Shown: positions 15,901 to 23,500 of the stretch, one piece after another | Numbering within the stretch: the stretch's first letter is position 1 | Layout of the letters: each line of letters begins with the position of its first letter | NCBI GenBank assembly: GCA_020355945.1 | Contig: CP070627.1 | Span: forward strand, 8,287,202 to 8,314,347 | DNA: 27,146 nt | Source: Candidatus Aminicenantota bacterium | GTDB lineage: Bacteria > Acidobacteriota > Aminicenantia > UBA2199 | Reading direction: 5' to 3' | Translations under genes and position numbers: made by a program | The notes under the pieces: model-generated | What the model was told of the DNA's origin: nothing | Databases searched by the model: none | Seen by the model: the letters and a program-made list of their open reading frames with translations, nothing else

Positions 15901-16210
15901 TTCGCTGCTGCGGGTCCATTAAATTCGCTTCCCTGGGCGATATATTAAAAAAAGAGGCATCGAATCCTTCAATATTATCCAGGGTCCCGGCCCACTTCGT
16001 GCTGCTCTTATTGATTTCTTCAGCGGCATTGCCCATATATTGCTGCCAATCCCATCGTTCTACCGGGATCTCTTTAATGAGATCTTTACCTGCGATGAGG
16101 TGCTCCCAGAAGGTTTCCATATCCGGGGAACCGGGAAAACGCAGGCTGATCCCGATAATGGCAGCGTCTTTTTCATTAAATTTACTATAATCCGTTGTCT
16201 TTTGTTCCAT
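9950..16210 (-). CDS. Trans-AT PKS protein 1: KS-(pseudo-ACP)-DH-KR-cMT-ACP
   Basis: From the ATG at 16210 the protein has 2086 residues; GGAGG precedes it by 10 nt. An upstream in-frame TTG at 16240 has no such site and was not used. The KS (about 14-450) has Cys184 in NTACSSS, His319 in ETHGTGT and His366 in NIGH. The post-KS linker contains an ACP-like insert (503-578) whose Ser position is Ala540. The DH (about 745-1020) has H779xxxGxxxxP and D946SALQ950, so it looks active. The KR spans about 1028-1495, with GGAGGIG (1262-1268) and Tyr1403 in QSNYAAGC. The C-methyltransferase spans about 1525-1885, with ILEVGAGTGS. A Pro/Glu/Leu-rich linker (1898-1932) precedes the ACP (about 1938-2015), which carries Ser1975 in GLDS. 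A short tail (SDSEVDELLQLL) may dock onto PKS2. There is no AT, so malonyl must be loaded in trans. The expected product is an alpha-methyl enoyl chain, open to trans enoyl reduction. As the first module after the free ACP, it probably takes the starter. Confidence 0.95.
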   Translation of the reverse strand: MEQKTTDYSKFNEKDAAIIGISLRFPGSPDMETFWEHLIAGKDLIKEIPVERWDWQQYMGNAAEEINKSSTKWAGTLDNIEGFDASFFNISPREANLMDPQQRILLELAWHALEDAGYRASCLAGTRTGVFIGASHNDYRELIDQYLTEIDPYLNSGTDSSIISNRISYFFNFHGTSITINTACSSSLVAVHQAVRAIRGEECQLALAGGANICWTPKLFVACSSAGMLSNDGKCKTFDEAADGYVRSEGAGLILLKPLRQAIEEGDHIYAIVKGTAVNHGGKASALTVPSAEAQARLLVNAYEDARVSPDTISYIETHGTGTTLGDPIEIHGLKTAFTQLFEKFHKETYQEHSCGLGSVKTNIGHLESAAGIAGLIKTVLAMKYKKLPATLNLHKINPLIKIENTPFFFVKETRDWKPLEKENGDIVPRRAGVSSFGFGGTNAHVVLEEWPNTQGAGRPDLSPGEPQLILLSAKSAERLNVYAGKIKEFLEKAEYTIGFGSHFFNHLQMDLLRTAAKIIDVGENDINPDEGLEEYGFDAVKLAAFIQRLNEMYDLEINPGLVPGNMSLRVLSRRLGSQYASTLGNHYGKGVTHAETPIRFPDVAYTLQVGREAMEERLAIVASNLRDMKEKLTRHLEKQEQMQTRTGEKEVYRENIAEHKTTSQLLSGGRETEEFIRILIDDRNLNKLARLWVSGVDIPWELAHAGPGSHPQRISLPTYPFVNERYWVPVNAQIPYKKPFEGPRLHLLIDRVAPELSLQQGIVFLKTLKKTDPVLRDHQVHGQCIFPGVGYLEMGIVVGAVITGGTQCQLARVVWREPLAVPGEERELWITIKKDNQDLVFRVQSHGDGREVIHMVGQLLVPGDMVNTPPEVRISIEEIRAKCPYHMDKTVLYRRAAEMGVRYGAYFQGVIDVWSNPHEAVSKFRLPTEFAHEWSGYTLHPAVMDSALQTIIGIFAADNPDYLPPVVPFAAAKVEMSHPLPASGYAYAITAAPLRYNVFITDENGTVCLKFHQVAFRPFKKTSLDFLYMPTWKPVRLPAPQSRPSTPGKLKVLIFYPPGESVLKPALAQAHGKDEVHEIELDPLDSLTLENRALQLQDVRMIYFLGGIQEEDIDTDDIDAWEQAQERGVLSLFRLVKFLIAHGFAQRVLQLKVITNDVLQVTPGAPVKPYGASLHGLVKSMAKEYPGWKINCIDVSLEEIKTNSRRMDEVVRQILDEPAHPAGNETALRNGKRYVRTIEPLLLPGVSRPPFKQQGVYFILGGAGGIGLETAHYLAKTVQARLVLVGRSQLKPGQQEKISRIEACGGKVLYIRANAADLESMKNALHKAKSHFGKINGVFHSAIVLRDITLQNMEEETFRAALQPKVKGSAILHHVFKGEQLDFMIFFSAAQSFAGNPGQSNYAAGCTFKDAFALLIHRCEPYPVKIINWGYWGSVGIVASEAYAKRLKAQGIESIEPGEGMEAMQRILAHRVTQVIPLKALRPYLEKIGVDMSHYREVYPEQIPSVSDKMVSLTTLPAFDTVEVHQYWEGYSEMIRWIPGLLLHVFQEMGVFRGKDEHRRKDELQERMGIIPRYTRLYNALLHILENAGLVRCSSDEIVTASLPDNPGGHGPGNMNTLEKEKDRLMAGHPQIIPYIRLLWACFKDFSHVLTGRKSHMEVMFPGGSKTLVEGVYQGTPLSDYFHRLAAQVVRQYIRQRLQSDPEAQIHILEVGAGTGSTSRFVFKAVREYAKHLRYWYTDISQGFTQYGETAFGADYPFVEFRVLDIEGPIERQGFKPGSMDLVLGSNVLHATRQMVQTLHHAKRLLKTNGLLVINEVTHVEEFSLLTFGLTEGWWRFEDEEIRLPGSPLLGPHQWKELLETNGIRWVHIFQFPDAAVEEFGQCVMVGESDGNVQVPSLEPAPELELKPGLEPGPGLEFEIGTPPGPTLNFEPVSKKKLQEDLLDYVKTVFSEVLKIQKQRFDSTSGFERYGLDSLVSMDIIHRLEKDFGKLPATLLFENMTLGELTDYFLSRHGQRAAELFNHREPPGGFPPQPHHMVQTPKTDKEVMETPLDPFPVKKNGSLRDRVLQLSDSEVDELLQLLSNQ
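10415..10519 (-). repeat. Pro/Glu/Leu-rich linker repeat before the PKS1 ACP
   Basis: The DNA encodes repeated units such as LEPAPELE and LEPGPGLEFE (PKS1 residues 1898-1932) between the methyltransferase and the ACP. The imperfect DNA repeats of the ggttcaag type suggest slippage growth. It is likely a flexible tether giving the ACP reach to the preceding domains. Confidence 0.65.
14477..14704 (-). other. Degenerate acyl-carrier-protein domain inserted in the PKS1 post-KS linker
   Basis: Residues 503-578 of PKS1 have an ACP-like pattern: a first helix (LLRTAAKII), an acidic loop (DVGENDINPDEGLEEYG), the site GFDAVKLAAFI where GFDSxxL is expected, then NEMYDLEINPG and a final helix. The Ser codon is replaced by GCG (Ala540, positions 14591-14593), so a phosphopantetheine arm cannot be attached there. 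The insert interrupts the linker between VYAGKIKEFLEKAEY and FPDVAYTLQVGREAMEERLA, parts that are contiguous in PKS2. It is probably a structural or docking relic and not a working carrier. Confidence 0.75.
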
Positions 16211-16278
16211 TAGACGAATCCTCCACCCCGGGCAGCACAAGGGATGGCTGGCGCTAATGTCGTTTCCTGGTCAACATA

Positions 16279-16521
16279 TCAATTGATGGCGCCTTTCGAT
16301 TTCAGGAAATCCAATATACTGGAATAGGAAACCAGCACATTGGAGAAGAGTTCATCATCTGTCAATGTGACATTGAATTCTTTTTCCAAAAAATTCAGGA
16401 TCTGCATGTACCCGTGCGAGTTAATGACCCCCTGTTGAAACAGGTTGCTCTCTTCGGTTAGCCTGTCGTCGAATTTCACCATCAATTGTTCAACAAAAAA
16501 TTCTCTCAATTTACTAATCAT
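16279..16521 (-). CDS. Free-standing acyl carrier protein
   Basis: The 80-residue protein has typical carrier-protein length and helix pattern. The phosphopantetheine site is GVINSHGY, with Ser35; the usual Asp before Ser is Asn here, a tolerated variant in stand-alone carriers. The following helix, ILNFLEKEFNVTLTDDEL, fits recognition helix 2. The start is preceded by AAGGAGT, which overlaps the methyltransferase stop codon, so translation is probably coupled. It sits between a ligase/methyltransferase pair and the first KS. The natural reading is that it holds the starter unit activated by the AMP-forming ligase and passes it to the PKS1 KS. The starter identity cannot be told from sequence. 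Confidence 0.88.
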   Translation of the reverse strand: MISKLREFFVEQLMVKFDDRLTEESNLFQQGVINSHGYMQILNFLEKEFNVTLTDDELFSNVLVSYSSILDFLKSKGAIN

Positions 16522-16533
16522 GTTTTATACTCC

Positions 16534-17310
16534 TTAGCTTGCAAAAATCTTCTGCCCGACTATTGTAAATACCTTTCTTTTCCAAAAAAGGGCTTCATTC
16601 TCAACGACAAAACACCTGGATATGTCTTTATCTTCTAACCCGAACCCCATGAGTTCATGGATTTTTTGTTTACTGGTACCTGATTGAACCGCATGGTTTA
16701 CGTAATCATCGAAATGTAATTTTGGTCCTGATTCAAATAAACGAAGGACTTTTACCTGGTTCTGTTTGTACAAATTGAATATGTCTCTTTTTGACAGCGA
16801 TGCCTGATGACTGGCATCGATGGTTATTTCTAATTCTTCGAAGAAGTCATCGAGTTTCCGGTTTTCATAAAGGACAATATCTTCGATACAGATTCGTCCC
16901 CCTTCCTTGCAGCAGCGCAGCATTTCCCCGAATACCCCGGTATAATTTTTCATATGATGAAATGCTGACCTGGATACCACCACAGAAAAGAGGTTATTGC
17001 CAAAGGGAATATTTTCCACATCGTGACAGGTAAATTGAATATTCTCCAGGTTATTATCGGCTGCATGCTTCCTGGCAATCGCGATCATTCTATCTGAAAT
17101 ATCCACTCCTTTCACTTCTCTGATCCTCTTTGCGGAAAATATGGCAAAGGCACCGGTTCCACAGGCTGTATCCAGGAGATTGTCTCCCGGTTTTAGTCCA
17201 CAAAAATCGAACCAGGCTTGATAGAGCTTCAAATTTTGGGTAATGGACCAATTGCTAAAATTTTGAGCCTGCTTGTTAAATTGATTTCTAACTAATACAT
17301 TTGCTTCCAT
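16534..17310 (-). CDS. Class I SAM-dependent methyltransferase
   Basis: The 258-residue protein has the SAM-binding motif LLDTACGTGAFA (residues 45-56), the acidic end of strand 2 in VKGVDIS (66-72), motif II-like CHDVENIPFGNNLFSVV, and RSAFHHM, which resembles UbiE/Methyltransf_11 proteins. It is a separate gene and differs from the integrated C-methyltransferases of PKS1 and PKS2. Lying between the acyl ligase and the free ACP, it may methylate the starter unit on the carrier or before loading. O- versus C-methylation cannot be decided. The start has a strong AGGAGG site 4 nt upstream, and the stop lies 12 nt before the ACP start. Confidence 0.88.
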   Translation of the reverse strand: MEANVLVRNQFNKQAQNFSNWSITQNLKLYQAWFDFCGLKPGDNLLDTACGTGAFAIFSAKRIREVKGVDISDRMIAIARKHAADNNLENIQFTCHDVENIPFGNNLFSVVVSRSAFHHMKNYTGVFGEMLRCCKEGGRICIEDIVLYENRKLDDFFEELEITIDASHQASLSKRDIFNLYKQNQVKVLRLFESGPKLHFDDYVNHAVQSGTSKQKIHELMGFGLEDKDISRCFVVENEALFWKRKVFTIVGQKIFAS

Positions 17311-17366
17311 TTTTCCTCCTGCGATGGTTTACATTTCATCAATCCTGGTCAGGTTATCGTTCCCTT

Positions 17367-18761
17367 TTATTTGAACAGTTCCTTGTACTGGATTTTCCCG
17401 GAGGAATTTTTTAAAATCTCTTTCACCTGGAAAACTTCAATAAGTGAGGGTTGAAATCCAAATTTCTCCACCACCACTTTCTTTATTTTTTTGGAAACAC
17501 TTTTATCGGTGATGGCAATACGGATGAGATCGTCCTGCCCGCCGCAGGCGCAGTCGAATCCCATGTTCCTGAGATGATTCTCTAACTCCACCAGATTGAC
17601 TCTATTGCCCAATATCTTTAAAAACCGGCCTTTCCGGCCCGAAATGTAAAAATAACCATCCTCATCAAAGTAGGCGATATCTTTTGTTTTTAGAACACCC
17701 TTCAATTCATCGCCCCGGCAGAGGTCTTCTTTCTTCTCTGCATAGCCCATCATCACATTGGGACCGCGGTAAACCAATTCCCCCTCTTTATGAATTTCCT
17801 TCACCACGTTTCCCTCATCATCGCTGATCCATAATTCACCATCCGGGATTGGGATACCGATACTCTTGCATTTGGAAATATTGTTTCCAGGCGGTAGATA
17901 AGAGATGCGCGCCGTGGCCTCGGTTTGGCCATACATCACATAAAAGTCAAAATTCTCCTGGCGGGAAAATCGGGCAAACTCCAGGATATATTCATGTCCC
18001 AATTTCCCTCCGGCCTGGGTCATATATCGCAAGGAGGGTAAATTCATCCTGAAGAACCCAAGTTTTTTCAACATTTCGTAGGTGTAAGGAACCCCCACCA
18101 GCGAGGTCACACACTCTGCTTTGAACAAGTTCCAGAATTCCCCCCTGACCACTGACTCATCGGTCATGACCAGCGTCGCCCCCACAAGCAAATGGCTGTT
18201 GATGACAGACAGGCCATAAGAATAGTGAAAGGGGAGAAGGGTGATGGGCCTCTCGGTCTCGTCCAGGTGAAGATATCGGGCAATGGACCGGGCATTGGCA
18301 ATTAAGTTAGCCCTGGTTAATTTTACCAGTTTAGGCGACCCGGTAGAGCCAGAGGTAGAAAGGAGCAAGTTGACATCCGGGTGAGAAGGTTTGCCTGCGC
18401 CGGGCATTCGCTGTTCCAATTCATAATCGCCAGAGCAATAAACCACCTGCCCCGAACCGCCTTTAGGTCTCCAGATAAAATCCGGGTCATAATTTTTAAT
18501 TAATTCTGTTAACAGGGACGGGTTGATCCGTCGATCAACAAGGTTTACCACATGGTTGCCGCGGATTAAGGCCAGGTAACCCACCAGGGTTTCGATATTA
18601 TTCCGGGTGAGAAGAAAAACCAGTTTTTTCCCCTCCCCGGGCAGGTACGCCTCCATATCTTCACATAGGAGGCGCAAAAAGTCATAGGAGTAATGTTTTT
18701 TTTCTTCGTCTACAACGGCAATTCGATCTCCGAACCAGGATAAATTAAAGAAATTATTCAT
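17367..18761 (-). CDS. AMP-forming acyl ligase, probable starter-loading enzyme
   Basis: This is a 464-residue member of the ANL superfamily. Motifs seen are the P-loop-like STSGSTGSPKLVK (135-147), LPFHYSYGLS (176-185), MYGQTEATAR (276-285), hinge region KDIAYFDEDGYFYISGRKGR (360-379), GNRVN (385-389) and C-terminal SSGKIQYKEL with catalytic Lys456. These enzymes adenylate a carboxylic acid and pass it to CoA or a carrier protein. With a free ACP two genes downstream, acyl-ACP loading of the PKS starter is likely. It is shorter than most acyl-CoA synthetases (about 500-550 residues), as is common for PKS loading ligases. The ATG lacks a close ribosome site; a purine-rich AGGAGAGGAG lies 40 nt upstream (18801-18810). 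An in-frame stop just upstream excludes a longer start. The substrate is unknown. Confidence 0.88.
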   Translation of the reverse strand: MNNFFNLSWFGDRIAVVDEEKKHYSYDFLRLLCEDMEAYLPGEGKKLVFLLTRNNIETLVGYLALIRGNHVVNLVDRRINPSLLTELIKNYDPDFIWRPKGGSGQVVYCSGDYELEQRMPGAGKPSHPDVNLLLSTSGSTGSPKLVKLTRANLIANARSIARYLHLDETERPITLLPFHYSYGLSVINSHLLVGATLVMTDESVVRGEFWNLFKAECVTSLVGVPYTYEMLKKLGFFRMNLPSLRYMTQAGGKLGHEYILEFARFSRQENFDFYVMYGQTEATARISYLPPGNNISKCKSIGIPIPDGELWISDDEGNVVKEIHKEGELVYRGPNVMMGYAEKKEDLCRGDELKGVLKTKDIAYFDEDGYFYISGRKGRFLKILGNRVNLVELENHLRNMGFDCACGGQDDLIRIAITDKSVSKKIKKVVVEKFGFQPSLIEVFQVKEILKNSSGKIQYKELFK

Positions 18762-18875
18762 ATTTAATTTTAATGCTTATGCTTTAAAAGAAGTAAAAAT
18801 CTCCTCTCCTTTTTACGATTGGCAATGATTAATGATTAGATAATTAATTTTTATTGAGTTATTCTTGTTCTTTTT
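18762..18875 (-). other. Hydrolase-ligase spacer with AT-rich heptamers
   Basis: The 114-bp spacer holds a short array of 7-bp units (attggca, atgatta, atgatta, gataatt; 18818-18845), similar in style to the larger array at 1680-1735. It also has a strong SD-like purine run (18801-18810) placed too far from the ligase ATG for normal use. No hairpin terminator or clear promoter is seen, so hydrolase and ligase are likely in one transcript. Confidence 0.55.
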
Positions 18876-20240
18876 TTAGTTTTCCTCGATTTGAAAAAAA
18901 GGTTTTATAACGGATTTTAAGAAGGAATCCAGTAGTTGATGGCCGGGGGACTGCCAGGACAATGCCTGGGAACTACCTTCGTCCATATGGGCATTTAACC
19001 AAACCAGGAGCGGCTGTTTCACATCCGTTAATGAATACGTTCCAAACAAAACATCCATATGACCATATCCCTGTAAAAAGTTAATGGTCACATCGTCACT
19101 CAAAGTAATGTTGGGAATGACGTCAATCAGGCAAATATAGTTCGGGCATCCCACTTTAGAGACAAATCCAATCATGGGGAGGTATATATCGTTATCATCA
19201 TAATCAAAATAGGGAACATCTTCATGGGCCATTAACTGTAAATCTTCTAAGGTTTGTATATAAGGATAGTATCGACTGAACTCATTAAGAACGTCAACCA
19301 GGACGTCTCGATCGATATAACCGCCGTGATAATTGGTTAATGCGCCTTCTCCTACTCCAATTAAATCCCACAAATGATGAGCGCTGTCGCCTACATAATC
19401 GGAAATCACATCAAAACCCGCTGGAAGTGCCCCTCCAACCAAATTTTTCGAGTAGGGAAGAACCCCGGCCAATTTCCAGTTATTATAATTCACATCATCT
19501 AAAAACCATGCCATGTATAACCAGGGGATCACGGTGGAGGTATCCGGGTCTACCAACAGCCCGGCTTTAAAAAGATTGACCACCTGGTTGTAGGTGGCTT
19601 CATCCCATGGTGTACCGGAAGGTGGCATATCTTTTGTAAGACCATCCAGGGCCACCAAGCCCCTGAGATCATCCTGGTATTTCGAAGCATAAATAGTCAT
19701 ATGAGTTACACCCCGGCTAAATCCACTCATGAAAATCTTCTTCACAGATGATGACTTCTTGATGAAATCCACACAGCATTTGATATCTTCCCGGAATACC
19801 CCATATGTCCAGTCGGTGGTTGAACTGATATCGATCCCATACTCAGAAAACTGGTCATAATCCATATCCGGTACGTTCAGCGACCGAAAGTCCATGGTAT
19901 AAACATCATAACCATTATTGGCCAGGTACAGCATCGGGTTAATATCCGGGTTGGTGAGCTCTGACCAACTCCCGGCATTCCAGGTCCCGGGAATCATAAA
20001 AATCACTTTCCGGTTAAAAAACATTTTGCTTTTTTTAACCACTCGATGGAGCGTAACCTTGTCCAATGCGCCATAAGGGGGACGCAGCGTTTCCCAAATA
20101 AAATTCACTAATTTAGGATTGTCGTCAACATCGCTTACGCTCTTTAATTCCCAATCTGAAATGCCAGCGTTAGCACTTGTACCTACAACAAAAAATAGTG
20201 ACAGCAACACGCAACTTGCAAAGACATGTGTCTTTTTCAT
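18876..20240 (-). CDS. Secreted alpha/beta-hydrolase
   Basis: The 454-residue protein begins with a Sec signal peptide: MKKTH, a hydrophobic core (VLLSLFFVVG), and a likely cut after SANA (residue 25). The mature part has an oxyanion-loop-like IPGTWNAGSW (83-92), nucleophile elbow GFSRG with Ser175 (173-177), and a late His in GYGHMDVLFG (His394), matching an alpha/beta-hydrolase triad. The acidic member is not certain. It acts outside the cytoplasm (periplasm or beyond). It is the first gene after a consensus promoter and appears to lead the operon with the loading set and PKS genes, so a role in processing the exported polyketide (ester or amide cleavage) is possible. A lipase-like role unrelated to the PKS cannot be excluded. 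The start has AAGGAGG 7 nt upstream. Confidence 0.85.
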   Translation of the reverse strand: MKKTHVFASCVLLSLFFVVGTSANAGISDWELKSVSDVDDNPKLVNFIWETLRPPYGALDKVTLHRVVKKSKMFFNRKVIFMIPGTWNAGSWSELTNPDINPMLYLANNGYDVYTMDFRSLNVPDMDYDQFSEYGIDISSTTDWTYGVFREDIKCCVDFIKKSSSVKKIFMSGFSRGVTHMTIYASKYQDDLRGLVALDGLTKDMPPSGTPWDEATYNQVVNLFKAGLLVDPDTSTVIPWLYMAWFLDDVNYNNWKLAGVLPYSKNLVGGALPAGFDVISDYVGDSAHHLWDLIGVGEGALTNYHGGYIDRDVLVDVLNEFSRYYPYIQTLEDLQLMAHEDVPYFDYDDNDIYLPMIGFVSKVGCPNYICLIDVIPNITLSDDVTINFLQGYGHMDVLFGTYSLTDVKQPLLVWLNAHMDEGSSQALSWQSPGHQLLDSFLKSVIKPFFQIEEN

Positions 20241-20461
20241 TTTTTAATCCTCCTTTTATGAATTAATTTTTTTTTGGATGTCATTTTTAAATTGCCGCCG
20301 GAAACCACCTGTCATCAACTGCAGACCTTATGTCCTCCGTGGTTTGTTGTTCAATGGCTGGGGAAGATTCGCTGCTGGTTTCTTCTAATCATTGTCCTCT
20401 AGTCCGGGAAGCTTAAGCAGAGAATTAACTGCGTTGTATAAATTGCCTTTTCGTCATTTTA
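20241..20461 (-). promoter_or_regulatory. Long 5' leader of the hydrolase-PKS operon
   Basis: From the predicted start of transcription to the hydrolase ATG there are about 220 nt. The leader contains inverted arms aaaccac (20302-20308) and gtggttt (20339-20345), a possible 19-codon ORF ending just before the hydrolase ribosome site, and a TAAGCTTCC element (minus strand, about 20407-20415) shared with the 16-bp repeat near the araC-type gene. No known riboswitch class was recognised. A control role is suggested only by the length. Confidence 0.4.
20256..20315 (-). CDS. Possible 19-aa leader ORF
   Basis: The ORF reads MTGGFRRQFKNDIQKKINS and stops at a TAA directly before the AAGGAGG of the secreted hydrolase. 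A weak AAGG lies 10 nt before its ATG. It is basic and has no recognised family. The position would allow translational coupling, but an ORF of this size could arise by chance. Confidence 0.2.
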   Translation of the reverse strand: MTGGFRRQFKNDIQKKINS

Positions 20462-20467
20462 AGTTTC

Positions 20468-20496
20468 ATTATAAACGATTAATGAGTAACTGTCAA
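20468..20496 (-). promoter_or_regulatory. Perfect-consensus sigma70 promoter
   Basis: On the minus strand TTGACA (20491-20496) is followed by a 17-bp spacer and TATAAT (20468-20473). All twelve core bases and the spacing match the housekeeping consensus. It points to the secreted hydrolase and the downstream ligase, methyltransferase, ACP and PKS genes. An imperfect dyad, catca...tgatg (20524-20540), lies just upstream of the -35 box and could be a regulator site. Confidence 0.8.
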
Positions 20497-20584
20497 TAGT
20501 TAATGTAAATCCAAAATCCTTCACATCAAATTTAATGATGCAAACGCCTCTGCCAGGGGCAACCTATTACTCCTATTCTTTATT

Positions 20585-23500
20585 TTATTTAATAAAATGT
20601 TGAAAGCGTTGATTGAGCAATTCAGCAGTCTCCTGCATCATTTTTTTACCCATTTCATCCACATGGCGATTTCGCCAATCTTCCAGCGGCGTGCCTTTGA
20701 CCCATTGATTGAAAGCCCCTAACGCGGGACCACACTGGACTTGATAGTTGACTTTATCACTTTCGTCCCCGCTTAAGGCCAACCGGGACCCATAGCCAAA
20801 ATACCAGCGAAAAATCAATGCCATTTTATGTTTGGGATTTTTATCCGCTTTTTCAATCTCCTGCGCAGGATAAAAGGATTTGACTTCCCGGTAAATTTCG
20901 TCAAAGGTCCGTTTAAAATATCGCTCCTGGAGTTGTTTTTTTGTTTTTTCATCGATGTTGTCAATGGAATTATATTGACGGTAAAGTTCATAAAGTTTAT
21001 TGGCCCGGGCCGGGAAAAACACCCCCCGCTTTAAGACCTGGACTTTAGCTCCCAACTCAAACATATCACCGGCTGGTGCATAATCCGTATCCTGGACATT
21101 GATCTGCTGGAGTAAATCTTTAACCGCGTCACTGGTAGCGGCTTCTACACTGCATTGGTTGATGGACCCGGTTAATATAAAATCCGCACCCAGGATAAAC
21201 GCAGCGGCTGCGGCCTGGGGGGTACCAATCCCTCCTGCCGCCCCTACCCGTATCGGTTTGGGATATTTGTACTTTTCCATCATTTCATCTCGTAATTTGA
21301 GCATGGCTGGCATTAACGCATAGGGCATGCCCTGGTCGGTATGACCCCCGGAATCCGCCTCCACACATATATCATCCGCCATGGGCACCTGCTTTAATAA
21401 ACCCGCTTCTTCCCGGGTGATTTTATTGGCTTCCACCAACTTTTTGGCAATACGTTCCGGCACCGGGCTTAAAAACTGCTCCGCCACTTCCGGCCTGGAG
21501 ACCTTAGCGATGATTCGATTGAATTCCTTTGCCCGGTACTTCACCAATGCCGGGGTAATTGTCAAAAAAGCCGCGGCTTCAATGGTCCGGATTCCATATT
21601 TCAGGAACAAATCCACGACTTCTTCTTCAACTCCCGGGTCCAGGGGATTGGAAACCAGGTTCATCCCATAGGCCTCACCATTATCCAGTTCGTTTTTTAT
21701 ATATCCAATGGCGGTTTCAATGTCTGCCAATTCCAGGCCGCCGGTTCCGAAAAAACCCATCATACCTGCCCTGCCCATTTTTACCACCATTTCTTTCGAG
21801 GCGATGCCTTTATACATACCCCCGGTAAGATAGGCATACGTAAGACCATAATCCTGTTTAAATTCAGCACTGCCAAGGGATTCCCCGGTAATTTTTCCAT
21901 TCCCGGTATCCCCCTGTAAAACTGGCTCTATTTTCTTATCCGTGGGCATTGGTGCAGCGATCTTTTTCTTTTCTATTTTTATTGGTTTTCCGGTCTTTTC
22001 TTTTTTCTTTTTCAACTGTTCCTTTGGTTTTTTTTGTGCTTCTTCTTTGGGAAGATCCAGGGGACCGGCTTCATTATTGATCCTGATGGCCAGCGCTTTT
22101 ACTACACTGAGCTCGATGCCGCTGACCTCATGAAAACCATCAATATCAACGCCTTTGGCCAACAGGTACCGAATGCTGTCCATCCACTTGACCGGGGTGG
22201 TTATTTGCTCGATAATATTGTCTTTTATCTCTTCCTGTTGATAGGGTCTGGCGGTTACGTTGGCAATGATGGGAATGGTGATTTCTGCAAACTTAAACTT
22301 CTTGACAAACTTATTAAATTTTTTCTTCGCCTCCGCCATATAAGGGGTATGAAATGCGCCGCTTACATTTAATATTCGATAGTGAGTGGCTCCCCTGTCT
22401 AAAAAGACGGACTCTGCCCGGGCAATCTCTTCATTAAGACCGGAAATCACCACCTGGTAAGAGGAGTTGTAATTGGCAATATAGAGATTCGTAAAGTTAT
22501 TCTCTTTCAATATTTTTTCTACTTGATCCGCGGTTAACCCCATTACCGCAGCCATGCCGCCTCCCCGGGCCTGTCCCATCAGTTCTCCTCGTTTTTTTAC
22601 CAATTTCAACCCGGTTTCAAAATCCACCACCCCGGAAGCCAATAAGGCATCATACTCGCCGACACTGTGCCCCAGCACATAATCAGGCTTTGGTTCTGCC
22701 CGGCTTTTTTTCAAATAGCTTAAGGCATTAACCACATATACTGCCGGCTGCGTGAATTGGGTTTGCAGCAATTGTTCATCGGGGTTCTCTAGGCACAATG
22801 TTTTGATGGAATACCCCAGTATGTCATCGGCTTTCCGGGTTAAGTCTTTAAACTCATCAAAAAGGTCCTCACCCATACCTTGCTGCTGTGATCCCTGGCC
22901 GGGAAACAAATACGCTTTCATTTTCTTTTCCTCCTTTCTTACTGCAAATGGTCTATTGGATAAAAAAAATTCGTTGAATTGCTCTAATCTTTTTAAATCA
23001 CTGCCAAAGGGAGTCATAATCGCAAAATGCATCGATGCCGCAGGTTCGGTTAAATTATTCTTGACAAAATTTTGCAGGGTACCCGAAGGTCCCAGGTCGA
23101 TATAAATATGGCTTTGTATTTTTTCCAGGTTGTGCAGTGCTTCCCGGAATACCATGGGTTGACGCACAATTTCCCAGAAATAGTCAGGAGGAATTTCATC
23201 GATTACCCCACCGGTCATGCAGGAGACAAAAGTACAATTGGGACGCTGAAACTGCTTCTCCTTTAAATAGGAACAATAAGCCGACCCGGCCGGTTCCATC
23301 AACCGGGAGTGAAAGGCAAAGGAAACCGGTAAAAGCTGAAACACGATATCCCTTTCTTTTAGAAAATGTTGGATTTCAATTAAGGCTTCCTTTTTTCCTG
23401 ATACCACAAAATGGCTGTTGTAATTAATCGCGGCCAATTCCGTATGTTGATGCAAAAGAGGGGATTCATGGTATATAGTGGGATCATGAAGAATGGTCAT

